DNA of 12,520 bases from JALOOE01 sp964423545 (lineage in GTDB: Bacteria; Chloroflexota; Anaerolineae; CG2-30-64-16). Under the pieces are notes generated by a model. That model saw only the letters and a program-made list of their open reading frames with translations, ran no database searches and was not told the origin of the DNA. The position numbers were made by a program, and so were the translations under genes. The DNA lies in assembly GCA_964423545.1 (NCBI GenBank), contig CAYRFV010000165.1, positions 1 to 12,520 on the forward strand, written 5' to 3'. Numbering within the stretch: the stretch's first letter is position 1; the number at the start of each line of letters is the position of its first letter. Positions 11,387 through 12,520 of the stretch are shown in pieces.

Positions 11387-12520
11387 GTGTCAATCCATCC
11401 CCTCGCCGGCAAGCCAGCGCCCCTCGCCTTGCGCGTCGATATCCCGCGGCTGATTGCTGCTTACTACACGCACAAGCCAGACCCGGCCAATCCCGCACAC
11501 CGCGTGGCATTCGGCACTTCGGGGCACCGCGGCGTCTCGATCGAGCACAGTTTCAACGAAGACCACATCGCGGCGATCTGTCAGGCCATCCACGAGACGC
11601 GCTGGTCACAGGGAATCACGGGACCGATCTTCATCGGCATGGACACCCACGCGCTCTCCGAGCCGGCATTGGGCACCGCGCTTGAGGTGTTTGCCGGCAA
11701 CGGTGCGACGGTCATGGTCCAGACCGGTCTCGGCTATACGCCCACGCCAGTCATCTCGCACGCCATCCTCAACCATAATCGTGGGCGCTCTGCCGGATTG
11801 GCCGATGGGATCGTGATCACTCCTTCGCACAATCCGCCTTCGGACGGCGGCTTCAAGTACAACCCGCCTTCCGGCGGCCCGGCTGCGCCGAGCACGACCA
11901 AGCGCATCCAGGATCGCGCCAATGAGCTCCTGCGCACCGGCCTGGCACAGGTCCGGCGCATTCCGTTCGAGCGCGCGCTGCGCGCCGACACGACGCGCGA
12001 ATACGATTACGTCTCGCCTTACATCAGCGACCTGAAGCACGTCATCCGCATGGACGCCATCGCCTCGGCGCGGCTGAAGATCGGCGCCGATCCGATGGGC
12101 GGTGCGGGAATTGCGTTCTGGAGGCCGATAGCGGAGTTGTACGGGCTTGACATCGACGTCGTGAACCCCGTAGTCCATCCGACGTTTTCTTTCATGAGGG
12201 TAGATTGGGACGGCAAGATCCGGATGGACTGCTCGTCACCCTATGCCATGGCAGGGCTGATCGACCTCAAGGAGCGCTTCGACATTGCGTTCGCCAACGA
12301 CCCCGATTTCGATCGCCACGGCATCGTCACGCGGAGCGCCGGCCTGATGAATCCGAACCACTACCTGGCGGTCGCTATCGCATACCTGTTCCGCAATCGG
12401 TCCGGCTGGCGCGCCGATGCAGCGATCGGCAAGACGCTCGTTTCCAGTTCGATGATCGACCGGGTGGCGGCGGACCTGGGTCGCACGCTGGCTGAAGTCC
12501 CGGTGGGTTTCAAGTGGTTC
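11387..12520 (+). CDS. pgm: Phosphoglucomutase (alpha-D-glucose phosphate-specific), 3' end outside window
   Basis: Interconverts glucose 1-phosphate and glucose 6-phosphate through a phosphoserine, linking glycolysis with glycogen and cell-surface sugar synthesis. 378 codons are visible; the bacterial Pgm of this group is about 545 aa, so roughly 170 residues are missing. FGTSGHRG (42-49) is the N-terminal substrate loop. TPSHNPPSDGGFKYNPPSGG (145-164) holds the phosphorylated Ser147 (bases 11825-11827). DPDFDRHGIV (305-314) is the Mg-binding loop with Asp305, Asp307 and Asp309, followed by GLMNPNHYLAVAIAYLF as in E. coli Pgm. GTG at 11387 is chosen for GGAGG (11377-11381) five bases upstream. 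A GTG at 11381 would overlap that site. All visible catalytic residues are intact. Confidence 0.96.
   Translation, partial: MSIHPLAGKPAPLALRVDIPRLIAAYYTHKPDPANPAHRVAFGTSGHRGVSIEHSFNEDHIAAICQAIHETRWSQGITGPIFIGMDTHALSEPALGTALEVFAGNGATVMVQTGLGYTPTPVISHAILNHNRGRSAGLADGIVITPSHNPPSDGGFKYNPPSGGPAAPSTTKRIQDRANELLRTGLAQVRRIPFERALRADTTREYDYVSPYISDLKHVIRMDAIASARLKIGADPMGGAGIAFWRPIAELYGLDIDVVNPVVHPTFSFMRVDWDGKIRMDCSSPYAMAGLIDLKERFDIAFANDPDFDRHGIVTRSAGLMNPNHYLAVAIAYLFRNRSGWRADAAIGKTLVSSSMIDRVAADLGRTLAEVPVGFKWF

Overview
High-GC bacterial chromosome segment with no phage, plasmid, transposase or CRISPR signals. The mix of genes (fused-ATPase ECF importer, COG0309-type AIR synthase-like protein, small SCP2 proteins, Prx6-type peroxiredoxin) is most like a Chloroflexota genome. 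That placement is an impression from gene content, not a search. Promoters close to the sigma70 consensus and strong Shine-Dalgarno sites make most starts easy to choose.

Layout. 1-838: 3' part of a lipase-like alpha/beta hydrolase. 907-1620: a polytopic membrane protein. 1682-2707 (-): a HypE/PurM-fold protein without the HypE C-terminal cysteine. It is divergent from a complete group I ECF importer: S component (2886-3443), fused double ATPase (3460-5274) and EcfT (5264-6040). The 180-bp divergent region holds a promoter on each strand and a 12-bp leader hairpin before the S gene. 6241-6312: tRNA-Arg(CCG) with its own promoter. 6481-8202: a TetR regulator and an atypical SDR/epimerase-like protein, behind a promoter whose -10 lies inside a perfect 31-bp palindrome, which implies autorepression. 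8203-8744: decayed minus-strand genes, including an alpha/beta hydrolase remnant with two apparent internal deletions. 8801-9662: a YbaK-type deacylase and a small SCP2 protein. 9801-10695 (-): a 1-Cys peroxiredoxin followed 4 nt later by a 75-aa winged-helix protein. 10954-11298: a second SCP2 protein about half identical to the first. 11387-end: the 5' part of phosphoglucomutase.

How the parts fit. The ECF genes form one vitamin or metal importer; its substrate cannot be read from the sequence. The TetR/SDR pair looks like a self-regulated cassette. The peroxiredoxin and winged-helix gene are translationally close and lie between two SCP2 paralogues, so that block may have been inserted between, or trapped by, a duplication. 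No clearly new defence or mobile system is visible. The most unusual signals are the asymmetric ATP sites of the fused EcfA, the ECF leader hairpin, and several long near-perfect palindromes (2820-2851, 6440-6470, 8309-8339, 9757-9789), of which only one has an obvious job.
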